Shown: positions 31,470 through 42,060 of the stretch, piece by piece
Position numbering within the stretch: position 1 is the first letter of the stretch
Layout: each line of letters opens with the position of its first letter
Assembly (NCBI GenBank): GCA_023213315.1
Contig: JAKCPI010007897.1
Location: 124,001-188,000, forward strand
Direction of reading: 5' to 3'
Length of the DNA: 64,000 nt
From: Euborellia annulipes
Lineage: Eukaryota > Arthropoda > Insecta > Dermaptera > Anisolabididae
The notes under the pieces: model-generated
What the model was told of the DNA's origin: nothing
The model's input: the letters and a program-made list of their open reading frames with translations, nothing else
Databases searched by the model: none
Position numbers and translations under genes: made by a program

Positions 31470-31953
31470 TTACGGAGTGTCCGTCTGTCACGCTCTATTT
31501 GACCAACTTCCCATTGGAATTTTGAAACGAAATTTTGCAGTCTTATAGAGGAGGTTATGGAGAGTCCCGGAAAAATACTCGGGTCCCAAAATTCCTATAA
31601 CTTTTTGAGTTATTAATTCTTAAAGTTACGATTTCTCCCATAGGAAATGTATAGAGAAATATTCAAGTATTCTTTGAAGTTGTGTATTCTATGAAGGTAA
31701 ACAAATCCTCAAGCAGGCACTGGATTGGAATACGTAGTAATAATAATTTTCTTTTCATAATTAAGAAGAAAAGGCGAGGGTCCGCCGCAGGCGGGCGAGT
31801 CAGATGATGGGGGGTCCAGGGGGCGTAGCCCCCCCTCTAGACTGCTCAGCCCGTTTCTCATATTTAAGGCGAGGGTCCGCCGCAGGCGCCCGAGCCAGCG
31901 GCTGGGGGGTCCAGGGGGGCGTAGCCTTCGGCGGGCTTCGCGGCTAGTTAAAT
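31470..31953 (-). mobile_element. Repeat family E, reversed copy with duplicated head
   Basis: Reversed order of 25575-26025: GTCCGTCTGTCACGCTCTAT, AATTCCTATAACTTTTTGAG, TCTCCCATAGGAAATGTATA, TTCATAATTAAGAAGAAAAG, then the GC-rich head. The head unit GGCGAGGGTCCGCCGCAGGC...CAGGGGGCGTAGCC is present twice (about 31772-31834 and 31868-31928). It ends TTCGCGGCTAGTTA. Confidence 0.75.
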
Positions 31954-31954
31954 T

Positions 31955-32700
31955 AAATTAATGCAAAGTAATAATTTATTATAAATGAAATATCATACTT
32001 ATTATAAGACTATAATAGACGATGAATTTATAATAAAATTACATATTGATTGGAAAAAGTATTTTACTCCTGTATATTATTCGGTTTAAAGCTTCTAGAT
32101 TTGAAGGCGAAGGTAAAGAAATTCGATTTACTTACTGACCTAAATAAAAAAAAAAAAAAAAGTTGAATCTCTCTAATCAAACATGCAATTTATCAGTGCT
32201 TACCTAGACCTTTAAGGTGCTTATGACCCTCGTAAAAAAATAATATAAACACACCTTGGATTATAAAATAAATTAGCTATAAAAGATGTTTTGATATATG
32301 AAAAGTTATTTTTGTTTAAATGGAAGTAAAGATGGTCAATTTTCTTTTTAAGAGATGATATTATTAATTATCACGAAACCCAAAAGGTTAATAAATTTGA
32401 AAGATAATTTAATCCATTCAGAAAACAATAGTATTTAGTGATATATATTATATGGGGTATTGTTGGGATTCATGCAAATATTATTTGGGTAGTCAATGGT
32501 CCATCATGGAGCTGTGAATACAAAGCACATTGTAGGTCACTATTGTGTAGACATATATTATAATCAAGAGATAAATAAACCCCCTTTGGATTCAACTATA
32601 TATTAGGTAATACAATAACTAATTGAAAGCAGCCTAAAGGTAATAGCATATCTGGACGAGGGGAAAATAAAAAAAAAATTGGGATAGAGAGAGGGAGGGA
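31955..32700. other. AT-rich DNA, no gene seen
   Basis: No repeat family or coding frame recognised; an A tract lies at about 32147-32161. Confidence 0.35.
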
Positions 32701-33015
32701 GGAAAAGTTGTATCCGAAGTTTGAAGAGTCGGAGATGTCTAAACTTGCGCCTAATTCAGACATATTTAGCTTAGGGCGGCGTTTCAGCCAATATAAGCGT
32801 AACCAAATTTAGAGTATATAGTATATATAGCCTGGCGGTTATAAGGGAAAGTTGTGAAGGGCGTTGTTGGGAAAAGGGGGAGCAATGGAGGTCTTAAGTT
32901 GGACGGGAACTCCGATCCAAGTTGATTTGACTGAGCTAACTTCTGTCTCAGGCGCTAAACTAGTTTTGCGGGACGACACCGCCCAAGGATACCGCCTTCG
33001 CTACTACCTCTGTTT
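32700..33015 (+). promoter_or_regulatory. Possible promoter and first exon
   Basis: A GC-richer unique island. TATATATAG at about 32821-32829 could be a TATA box. An ATG at 32885 lies in a fair context (GGAGCAATGG) and opens about 42 codons of mixed, partly G/C-ending codons beginning MEVLSWTGTPIQVDLTELTS. The island stops sharply at a pyrimidine tract (about 33010-33050). No good donor ends the frame, so the exon call is weak and the island could be purely regulatory. Confidence 0.25.
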
Positions 33016-33191
33016 CTCTTTCCTTCTTTATCAATCTATCCTTTCCTCTTACTAAACACTTTGGACTTATAAAGATCTGACAAATTGACTTATAAAGATC
33101 GACAAATGCTTCAATCATTTCAAATTATTGTTTCTATAGATAAGTCAAACCTTCTTTATTAAATATAATGTGATGAAATAATCAATCCTTT

Positions 33192-33762
33192 AAAAAAATA
33201 ATTTGGTGTGACTGGTCGCACAGTACACAACTTTCTCTTACCTTCGGTAATCGAAAGTTGTGTTCTATACTTGTCACTCCAGATTTTTCGTGTCGACATA
33301 TATTTAGTTTCGTTGATACGTATATTAAAATTCAAATGTAAAATTTATAAACATGGGAAAAAATATTTTGTTTAAAGCACCTATTTCTCCTAACTTTCCT
33401 ATGAAGTACAAGAGTAAAGTGGTCTTTGAGAGCAAAATGAGAATATACATTTTAAAGAGCATTTAAAAAATAATTGATTTTTGAATTTTAATCAAAATCG
33501 TTAGAGCGAATTTTAAGAAAATTGAAAAAAAAAAAAAAAAAAAAAAAAAAACTGAAAAAGTACATCAGTAAAGTACTAGTATTCTTTGGTCGATTTTGTT
33601 CAAAATCGTGTTTTGAGTTATTTTATTCAGAGACAGACAGACCATGTTGCAAAAACCACTTTTTTGGATTCAACGGACCATAAAACGTATATATCCATCA
33701 AATCTAGACATAGAATTTTTGACATGAATCCAATACTTTCTCTCTATTTATATATAATTTCT
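33192..33762 (-). mobile_element. Family A element (copy 8)
   Basis: Terminal hairpin with TTTGGTGTGACTGGTCGCAC and CTTGTCACTCCAGATTTTTC, body with AAAGTACTAGTATTCTTTGG, an expanded A tract at about 33525-33550, a short AGACAGACAGACC microsatellite and left end CAATACTTTCTCTC. Most of the region near the microsatellite is deleted. Confidence 0.8.
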
Positions 33763-33769
33763 TATTTAT

Positions 33770-34001
33770 CAAATATTTATTAATTTAAATAAGTGAAAAA
33801 GGTGGGTACTACCGGGATCTGCCGAAATATACTCAGAATGCTCTACTACTGGTCCACAGTACCGCACTCGCTTCTAGACTGAAATTTAGCGATCTATCCA
33901 AGTTAAATAAGCGAGTGCGGTACTGTAGTTCAGAAGTAGGACATGCTGAGTACATATCGGCGGTGGTACCCACCTTTTTCATTAAATTAATAAATATTTG
34001 G
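33770..34001. repeat. Inverted tRNA-like dimer
   Basis: Arms include AAAAAGGTGGGTACTACCGG with GAGTGCGGTACTGT-type words at left and the complement ending GGTACCCACCTTTTT at right, all bounded by AATAAATATT/AATATTTATT. Both arms look tRNA-derived (CTACTACTGGTCCACAGTAC). It resembles 23537-23873. Confidence 0.75.
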
Positions 34002-34960
34002 TTATGTTTTTTATTAATATTAAGTAATTGATCTAGAGAAAAATTTGATGGATCAGCTGGGCAACGAACCTAAGACCTCAGGATTATAGTCTTTTATAAA
34101 GAGTTCCAGTCCGACTCCTTTGATTCTTGTACCTAGTATTTTTAAATTGCAGGAATTCAGAATTTAATTTAATTATGGCGAATTTGATAAAAGGATAAAT
34201 AAAGTGAAATTATATAAGATAATAGTCTTAATTATTTTAATATAAAATTACATCTAAAATAAATATCAAAGATTAAATCAATAATACTCGGTATTTAATG
34301 AATAGTATTTACTTAAGAATTGTGGACTTTCAGGTAAATTTTTTAGATTAAAAAAGATAATTTATTAAGAAATATTTTTAAAATTTTTCTAAATTATTAT
34401 TCAAAAAAGAAATATTTGATAAGGTTAAGCACAAAAGGCTAAACTATTGAATTTGAAGCAAAATACTTTACTATTCTAAATCAGCGTAAGAAAAAATAAA
34501 AAAGCTTAATTAGCAATTGTGATCAAATAATAATTTCCTATCTTATATCATATTTTTGATAAGCGACTTTAATATAAGTGTGAACTGACATGCAATTTTA
34601 TAATTTATTAATTAAATTCATGAAGCAAACAATGCTAATGTAAAATTTATTTATACTGGCTGATAAATTTGAAAGAGGTGTTGGTTTACAAATAATCTAT
34701 TGAGTCTAAAGCATCAGTCAATATATCGTGTAAATTTGTCATTGCCGAGGTATAAATTTGACTAGCATGAATCAACTTTCACGAATGTCCTGGTGTATTT
34801 ATTTATATTGAAAATACTTTTGAAATAAGAAGTCATATTGTGGCAAAATATTAAAAAAAAAAAAAAAAAAAAAAAACTGCAGCATAGCACATTGGTTGTT
34901 GATTTCGAAAATGAGGCAATCCACTTAAAGTGGACTTGGCCCACTTACAAAAAAATTATA
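34002..34960. other. AT-rich DNA with a direct repeat unit
   Basis: GTAAAATTTATTTATACTGG with CTGATAAATTTGAAAGAGGT (about 34640-34700) recurs directly at about 35110-35172, on the other side of a hairpin. A weak tRNA-like patch lies at 34045-34120. No gene. Confidence 0.45.
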
Positions 34961-35382
34961 TCATCAATTCTCGAAGGTTTACTTTGAAGCTTTAGGAGGG
35001 TGTACGTGCAGATTTTTTAATAATTGTTAAACAATTATTTTACAGAAATTTTATTTGCTGACGTGACAGTACAGTTTCGGTCTTCAGCAAAATAAAATTT
35101 CTGCTAGGGTAAAATTTATTTATACCGACTGATAAATTTGAAAGAGGTGCTGGTTTACAAATATTCTATTTAATTGAGGTGTATAGCGTAGTGGGAAAGA
35201 CTTGAAAAGGAGAAGAAGAAGAAGAAGAAGCTGATATGATTTATTTGAGGTTCAGGAATTCTCCTATGAGCAACGCAGCTAGTTTTTTTTTTATCAGACA
35301 ATATAATTAATTGTTAAAATTATTTTAAAATTCTGCACATACACCCTGCAAAGCTTCAAAGTAAACCTTCGAGAATTGATGA
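34961..35382. repeat. Nested foldback with hammerhead-like loop
   Basis: Outer arms CAATTCTCGAAGGTTTACTT (from 34965) and AAGTAAACCTTCGAGAATTG (to about 35379) enclose a second hairpin at 35043-35103 (AGAAATTTTATTTGCTGA facing TCAGCAAAATAAAATTTCT). On the minus strand its loop reads CTGAAGACCGAAACTG and GTCAGC: hammerhead core letters without stem II. Probably a decayed family C member. Confidence 0.6.
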
Positions 35383-35669
35383 AATTCTAATTGAGCTGTT
35401 TCTTGGATATAAAAAAAAAATTATACTTCTTAATGATTAAAAAAAAAAAAAAAAAAATTTGGTATTGTACGATTATGCTAATAATTTTAAGCACGTTTTA
35501 TATCATCTAGATGACAAGAATATAAAAGAAAATGCATTTATTTTTTTTATATATTTAAAAATCAAAATATGATAAAGAACAATCAAGCAGTTGATTACAA
35601 GATACTTTGGCGGTTGTGCAAAAGTCGTGTGCTTGCAAATTTCTACCATGAATGGTTACAATTAAGTTT

Positions 35670-35942
35670 TGAAACAGCATAGCTGCTTGACAGGTGGAAA
35701 GAGAGAGAAGGGGGGAAGGAGGGGGCAAGTCGCAATGGAGGAAGAGGGAGAGAAAGAGACAGCAAACGGCAATGATGGTGGGGGTGGTTTTAAGGTGGGG
35801 GGATTGCAAGCTCAGAGGGATGGGTGGTTTGGAGGGATAGCAGCTAGTAGGGGTGGCGCGTGAACTTTCCAGGCGGCTTTTCTGAGTTCTTGCCAACTTC
35901 GTGTTCAACTTTGGCATAGGGGAAGGGAAACGAAACAGGGGG

Positions 35943-35974
<32 letters not shown>

Positions 35975-36010
35975 TGGAAGAGTATGGCAGTAGAGTGCGC
36001 TATTCACCCC
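35670..36010. promoter_or_regulatory. Unique purine-rich island with GAGA tract
   Basis: Contains GGTGGAAAGAGAGAGAAGGG, GAACTTTCCAGGCGG, CTTGCCAACTTCGTG and an (AG)n tract at about 35946-35971. Open frames exist on both strands at once, as expected for a biased composition, so I do not call a gene. Similar islands occur at 30.6, 39 and 47 kb. Confidence 0.3.
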
Positions 36011-36439
36011 TCGCAAAAATAAAACCTAGTTCTAGAAAACAACAAAGAGTTAATTAGTTTATAGTTATTAAAAAAAATTTATCAAGTGCAAATTTTCCCA
36101 CATAAAATTATACTGTATGGAAATTGTTTCTCTTTCTCTTTATGAACCACGCGGATTTTTTTTATAGCATTTAAACAATAAAAAAATTTCTAGTAACTAG
36201 TGTAGGTAATGAATTTTTTAATCAGTTATTAAAATAAAAATGTTAAATCGACTATCTTAATACAGTGTTTCTAAGTTTAAGTTAGCACTGATCTACAACT
36301 TTGAAATTTTAAAATTAAAATATAAAAAATTTGAGATAGATCATAAAATAACATCTTCATATGATGCAAGGTTTTTAAATGAGTGACTCATTTATCAATG
36401 GAAACCCCCTTAAAGTCAAACTAAAGTTTTTTTTTTTTT

Positions 36440-36690
36440 TTTAATTATTTCTCAACAAGTGGCAAAGCCCGCCTTCGACGGGCTGCTCCCATTGGACCCT
36501 CTTGCTCCCCAAAGGCGAGCACATGCATCAAATTTATTCTTGCTCGGCAATTTATTCTTGTTTGGCAATTGCAAAATTTTAAAATTTAAAATGTCCCTCT
36601 CTGACTTAAAGTTATAAATTTCCCTCACTGACTCCACTTCCTCTGTCTGTGGTCAATCTGCGAGAGAGAGTGGTAAACAGGAATATAAAA
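36440..36690 (-). repeat. Interspersed repeat G, longer copy
   Basis: Read reversed, this stretch matches 62690-62790: TCCTGTTTACCACTCTCTCT, GTCAGAGAGGGA and AAAATTTTGCAATTGC in the same order. The left part (GCAAAGCCCGCCTTCGACGGGC) is only in this copy. Family unknown. Confidence 0.6.
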
Positions 36691-36780
36691 TGAAGTCACT
36701 GGCTTTATATTATAGTATGATTTTTAATTAATCAAAATGATAATTTATTAGATATAAACTCTTGACTGTACAGTGAGCGC

Positions 36781-36997
36781 CACAATTAAATCCCCACCTG
36801 ATAGCTTTAGTCTCAAGTACCTGTTATATGGTAAATGGTGAAATAATTTTAAATTATAAAGGTAAAATAAAATCATCTCTACCAGATTTTACGTTTTACC
36901 TTTTCGGTCATTAAAATTATTTCACTTTACACCATATACTATAGCATATACTTAAGGCTCTAGCTATCATGTGGGGACTTAATTGTGGCGCTCACTG
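36781..36997. mobile_element. Tc1/mariner-like foldback MITE
   Basis: CAGTGAGCGCCACAATTAA and TTAATTGTGGCGCTCACTG are exact inverted ends, flanked by TA (36779-36780 and 36998-36999). The inverted match continues with gaps through GGTAAATGGTGAAATAATTT and its partner, so the 217-base element is nearly one long hairpin. No transposase. Confidence 0.85.
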
Positions 36998-37215
36998 TAC
37001 AAACGTATTATAATATTGATATTTTAAAAGAGCGATTGGTTTCAAGAGTTTATTGGTGAAATAATCCAGTTTTGACTGTAGGTTCTCGTTGAAATATTTT
37101 GGATAAGTACAAAACACTCAGTTTTTTTTTTTTGAGCCATTGCCCTCATAGTAGAAAATTTTTAAAAACCGACTTGGCCAAATGACACATGTGATAATGA
37201 ATATGTACATGAAAA

Positions 37216-37276
37216 AATTCCTGAAGGACTGAAGATGGCAAAATAAAACTTTCGCCGAAACGTCTCACTTGGAATT
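37216..37276 (+). ncRNA. Type I hammerhead ribozyme, dimer type
   Basis: Outer stem I AATTCC (37216-37221) pairs with GGAATT (37271-37276). The inner stem I pairs GA and AA with TC and TT around small bulges. Core CTGAAGA (37229-37235; position 7 is variable in the family), stem II GGC/GCC with a 14-base A/T-rich loop, GAAA (37257-37260), CGTC (37261-37264). Cleavage predicted after C37264. Stem III is only ACGT, so activity would need a dimer. A partner word CTGAAGATGGCACAC lies reversed at about 37437-37452, as if the other arm of a foldback. Confidence 0.7.
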
Positions 37277-37479
37277 GTTGTTTTCTTTGGTCCAAAACCT
37301 CTTTGGCTGCATCCTCGCTACCCAACATTGCAATATCTACAGCCACTAACTCAACCACTGTTTTTTTTTTTTTTTTTTTTTTTTTTCAAATTATTTAGTG
37401 AATAAATCAATACTTAATACCTATTTCCACACTAGTGTGCCATCTTCAGAAGTGATTTAAATAATTTGAAAACCGAGTT

Positions 37480-38500
37480 TTTTGTTTGTATATTTCATTC
37501 CAATTTATACGAATTATTTCATCAATAATAAATTGATATGCCTAGTGTATAATTAATTATATGATAATTTATATATTGATTCATTATAAGATTATCCACA
37601 ATACAACAAAAAAATATATTAGTATTATAATATTAATGGAATGAAGATGAAAAGCAATTAATCCCTCAATTGTTCTTAGTAAAGTAACAAATGGGTATTA
37701 CAAATTTATTAGAAATAGATTATACTGTTTCCTATCCCTATGAGTGAATGGTTAAATAATAGGATAGAAGATACCCTTTCACTAGCTTGATGAGATAGAA
37801 TAATGGTTTATCGAATTATTATGAAGAACAATTGAATTGCTTATTCTATTTCAAATGAAACTAGGATTTGATCCAAAATTAAAGCGAGATATACGATCAA
37901 ATACCGCATTTTATTAAATTGACAAACTAACGTTTATTATATATCGAAGTGGAAGTGGTTAACTCCACAGATATTTACTTATCAAATAATTAGAGGGGAC
38001 TTCAAAATGTATTTTGGTACTTCAGTTCATTTCGGTGTTGGTTTCTTTTATTACATTAACTTTAGCTACACACCTTTGGTTTTACGGTGAAGTTAAAAAT
38101 ATATTTGCATTTATATTAATATTGAATATCAATAATTTTGTCGCTTTTTGTGTCGTGCTAGCTTTTGTGAATTAATTTATTAGATGGAGCTTTTTGGAAC
38201 TGTTTTAATGAACCATGATTAATTAATAAACTTTTCAAATTTATAATTTATACTCTTGTAATTCATAATAGAGAAAAAAAAAAAAAAAACGATGGAAATT
38301 TAAATGCATGTTTTTTCTATTTTATCAAAATGAAATGGAAACTTTGGACAATAGAATGTTTTTATAAGGGAATGATGATAAAATAAGAGATTTTAATAGA
38401 CGAAAATGTAAATGTCTGGTTAGTTTTTTTCCTGTTCTTTGTTATTATGAAAAGGAGTTAGTGTCATCAAAGTCGGGATCGTTCTGTTTTGGTTTTGAAA
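37480..38500. other. AT-rich DNA, no gene seen
   Basis: No recognisable repeat or coding frame. Confidence 0.35.
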
Positions 38501-38509
38501 AAGTTGGTC

Positions 38510-39180
38510 ACCTTAGATTAAGGTCGACGATGGTAGCCGAAGAGGGCCAATGGCCGGTCCAGGGTCGTTGGCAGTTGGCAATGCCGGCGGCGTGGCGTTG
38601 GTAGCGGATAGTAGATGCGGGGTGGCGGGTAGGGTGTAGCGGATATCGGGATTGGGTCGGTCCGGCGGCTGGGTGGCGCACTCTGGCAAATTTCACAGAG
38701 GATGGGAATCCGGGAGAGTTTTGGGGGGTGTGGGTCGGCAATGGCCAAGACTCCGTGGCGATATCGATTTGTGCAGAGCCGAGCCGGCGCTCTCTCTCTT
38801 CCAGGGAGAAAGAGGGTGGACGTCGACGGCAACGTGGACAGGGAGAACCCTCCGGACAATTTCCCATGTCCCATCCTATGATCTCTCTTACTCATTCTCT
38901 CTCTCTCTCTCTTGCTCGTTCTATGACGATTAGGAACGGGACTGAGTCCGACTAATAGCTTCAGTTGTGAAGCCGACCTCAAGCTAGTTTGTCAAGTGCA
39001 TTTAGTCCGAGAGCGCGAGATAGTTTCCCGAAAGAGAAAGAGATAACTTGGTTTGAACCAACTTTCCGACAAGCTGTCCGTCCGTCCTTCCTCTCTTTCC
39101 CCTCTTCCACGCATGCACACATACAAACACACCTTAAACTTGTTAGACTTGTTATTCTGTCAACTTTCCGATGAATCAAC
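38510..39180. promoter_or_regulatory. Largest GC-rich unique island
   Basis: About 670 bases of GC-rich sequence in an AT-rich setting, with GGCGG/GGTGG words, a (CT)n tract at about 38893-38914, TTGGTTTGAACCAA (a 14-base palindrome, about 39049-39062) and AACTTTCCGACAAGC. Up to 150-codon frames occur on the minus strand and shorter ones on plus, overlapping in different frames. None has a convincing motif and the encoded peptides are Arg/Pro/Ser-rich, so composition is the simpler explanation. A promoter or 5' exon of a neighbouring gene is possible. Confidence 0.35.
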
Positions 39181-39539
39181 TTTATACCTATATATATTTT
39201 TTTCTGTGGTTTTTTTTATTATAATCAACACAATTATGGGCATAAAAATTTTACTTTGCTTAAAATAAAATTGAATATTCTATCATGATTTTAGAAATAT
39301 ATATATATAAAGTCAGAGGAGAAAGGGGAGTGATTAATTATGCCTGAAGTCGGTGCTTGGGAAAGTTTATAACAGTTTTACATATTTTAATTAAACCTAC
39401 AATCTGGGTCGATGTTTTCGAGTAGGCTAGTAAATGGCAAGGGGTGAAGAGAGAAGTTGGGAAAACGAAATAGCACACAAATATTTCATGAGAAATGATG
39501 ATTCATCTTTTTTTTTTTTTTTTTTTTGAGGATTTTATG

Positions 39540-40150
39540 TCAGTCAACAGCTGGGTGGTCCAGAATCTCTCTACCTCTAATCAATTAATTTGAGATGAAT
39601 AGGTGATTATCCACCTGTTTGAAAAAAAAAATGATAAGATGCATTTAAGAGAAAGAGTAATAATGTTGATTAGTAGGATGAGGTAGAGAACGAAAGTACA
39701 CGAGGTAGAGTTCGAGTGGATGGTGTTGTAGTGATGTTGGTGGTGGTGGTGGTGGGTCGAGAAAGGAAAACGGAAATTGAAAGACAAAGATAGTGAGATG
39801 ACATGGCGTGTAAAAGGGCCGAGAGGGAGGAGGAGGGTTGGAATGGAAAGGAAGCCCATGGAAGGGCACACAGCAGGATCGATAGAGGGGTTGGGGGTCC
39901 AAGTCTGGTTCTCTCTCTTGGTACCCACCCTTACTCACCCGAAAAGCTGCGCACACCCACACTCCCGAAACACGCACGCGCGCGGACCTCGCGTCGATTG
40001 GTATAGCAATGTACCCAACCAATCCCATACCCATACTCAGAACCCATCTCTAGTATCTCCTCTACCCATCCCGCCAACTTTATACACACCCCCTGAGCTG
40101 GAGCAGCAACTGACCCAGCCGGGGTGAGCCGCCTCCTAACTTAATTGGCA
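39540..40150. promoter_or_regulatory. GC-richer unique island
   Basis: Contains GTTGGTGGTGGTGGTGGTGG, GGAGGAGGAGGG, ACACGCACGCGCGCGG (alternating purine-pyrimidine) and two CCAAT-type words (GATTGGTATAGC, CAACCAATCCC). Frames are open on both strands simultaneously. No gene called. Confidence 0.3.
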
Positions 40151-40199
40151 TATACGCTTGCCAAGCTGCCTAGCACGATGCATAAACCCTGATTAAAAA

Positions 40200-41270
40200 A
40201 TATGAGCCCCAGGGGCTATTTCATTAATACCGGGCAACCACAACAATTTAAAAAAAAAAAAAACTTTTATAACAAAAGATTACTTTTAAATCGAAGTTCA
40301 ACTCACTAGAGAGAGAGGGGGTTTTGTAATACCTTAACCTTTTGAAGTCAACATAATTCAATTAAACAAACATTTTCTCTTGATTGTTTATTGTTAAAAA
40401 AAAAAAAAAAATAAAGTGCTTATTTAATCCTCAAAATAAAATTATCGTTATTTTAAAATAACCAGGCTAATAAATATATTTTGAAAAATCAAACAACGAA
40501 TGGTTTTTAATTTACCTCACTAATTTCAGATTTTTTTTTTTTATTAACTTCAATCAATATAGTCTGTATCCAAAAGCAAACAATGGTAATTTATTAGCAA
40601 AAGGGATTGGAAAGGATAATATATCTATTACCAGATATAAAAATATTGTTTTTAAATGATTGATGGATAAGATTTCCCTTAAAAAAAAAAAAAATTAAAT
40701 TTAAAGAATCAATTAAATTTTTCAGACTTATTGATGAGAGACTAAATAATTTTTAAATTAAATAGGTAAATGAATAGAATAAGATATGATCAGCTCGAAT
40801 TAAGACCTGAACATTTTGACGGTCTCTTTTCCATTCACGCGAGGTAGATAGGAATTGGGTTCTTTTGCATTTCGAGCTATGAATAACATTACTGCCATGT
40901 GCTCACAAAAAACTTTTTGAAAGAAAAGGAATTCTCGTATTTGGCTTTTAAATATAAAGGTTAAATTATAGGGTAAGTAAGACTAAAGATATTTTTTATT
41001 GTCATGAATTTGCTGTTGTACTTGATCTAATAGGAATGAACATAATTATTGTACATTGTCATTTCGACCATTTAGACATATACGATAAATTTATAATTAA
41101 TCATAATCAGTTCATTTATTGAAAGTGATGTAACATTAAATAAATATTATCATTCATGACATACGATAAGGTGTCGAAATAATTTTTTTAACAAGATGGT
41201 GATTGCCATTAGAGGTTGATAAAAATAACTCTATCAATTTTAAAGAGAGAGAGAGAGAGAGAAATGTTGT
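40200..41270. other. AT-rich DNA, no gene seen
   Basis: A (GA)n tract lies at about 41243-41262. Otherwise AT-rich without family resemblance. Confidence 0.35.
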
Positions 41271-41280
41271 TTAGAGAGGC

Positions 41281-41395
41281 CTTTTGGCCGCGAATCTCAA
41301 TTCACTTGAGTGAATAATTGAATCAAGTGAAGTTAGCGGCGCGACCTCCAGTCGGCCGTCTCCGCCTAACGGTATTGGGATATGCAACTGACTTA
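41281..41395. promoter_or_regulatory. Island with facing NK-type homeodomain sites
   Basis: CACTTGA (41303-41309) and TCAAGTG (41323-41329) are inverted copies of the NK2-class consensus T(C/T)AAGTG, separated by a TAATTG homeodomain core. Flanks are unusually GC-rich (GGCCGCGAATCTC, GCGGCGCGACCTCC). Unique in the window; function inferred from motif only. Confidence 0.3.
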
Positions 41396-41624
41396 ACATC
41401 GATGACATAATGGCAAACCAAGGAGACAAAATGGCAGGGGCATGGTAAACGTGAAAAATTATATTTATAAAAAAAGATTATTTTTATATAAGTAGTAAAT
41501 TTAAATTAATTAGATTGGATAAACTTCCTTATTTAAAAATTAACATCTTGTTCAGGTCTATTCTCTTAGTAAAAATGTTAACTTTTAATATCTGAAATCA
41601 GCGTAAATTCATTTTAACACCTCC

Positions 41625-42060
41625 TTGCCTCAAATTGCTATTCTCTAAGCAAAGACTTTAACACCAAAGCGTTAACATTTAGTCAATAGCGCTAAAAATT
41701 AATCTCATGTCGAGGGCCTTTAATATTTTAACGCCGTGTTTAATGCATGAAAATGGCGTCTTTAACTTAAAAAGTAAGGTTATGATTCTGACAGGTTTGA
41801 GATAAAAGCAACATGCTAACGTCGCTGTTAAAACTGTGAATAGCATTTTTTAACGCTGGGGTATCAGATAGGCCTACTAGATTGAGAATAACAAATCAAA
41901 TTAATAATGCGCAAGAGGTTATTGAGGAGTGTACGAGGAGCACGAACAAGCAGAAAGCATAGCTATCTTCATATGGACCTGGTGGTAAAAAATAAAATGT
42001 TAACGTCGCTGTTAAAACTTGGTTTAGAGAATAGAGCACTTTTTAACGCTTTTACTTTTT
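41625..42060. repeat. Diverged inverted/direct repeat element
   Basis: GCTATTCTCTAAGCAAAG at about 41637 faces CTTGGTTTAGAGAATAGAGC at about 42018. GCTAACGTCGCTGTTAAAAC occurs at about 41817-41836 and again at about 41998-42018. TTTTTAACGC recurs several times. Possibly a decayed MITE; borders are uncertain. Confidence 0.45.

Noticed and set aside
35555..36016. 153-codon frame on the minus strand
   Set aside because: Translation of a CT/GA tract and C-rich sequence; Ser/Leu/Pro repeats with no motif.
36890..36915. Hammerhead core in the mariner-like MITE (TTTTCGGTC)
   Set aside because: Reads GACCGAAAAGG on the minus strand, with no CTGANGA or cleavage triplet.
38508..38982. 150-codon protein gene on the minus strand
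   Set aside because: Several frames are open together in a GC-rich island; peptides are Arg/Pro/Ser-rich without domains or splice context.
39581..40127. 115-129-codon frames on both strands
   Set aside because: Overlapping frames on opposite strands with low-complexity content; typical of biased composition.
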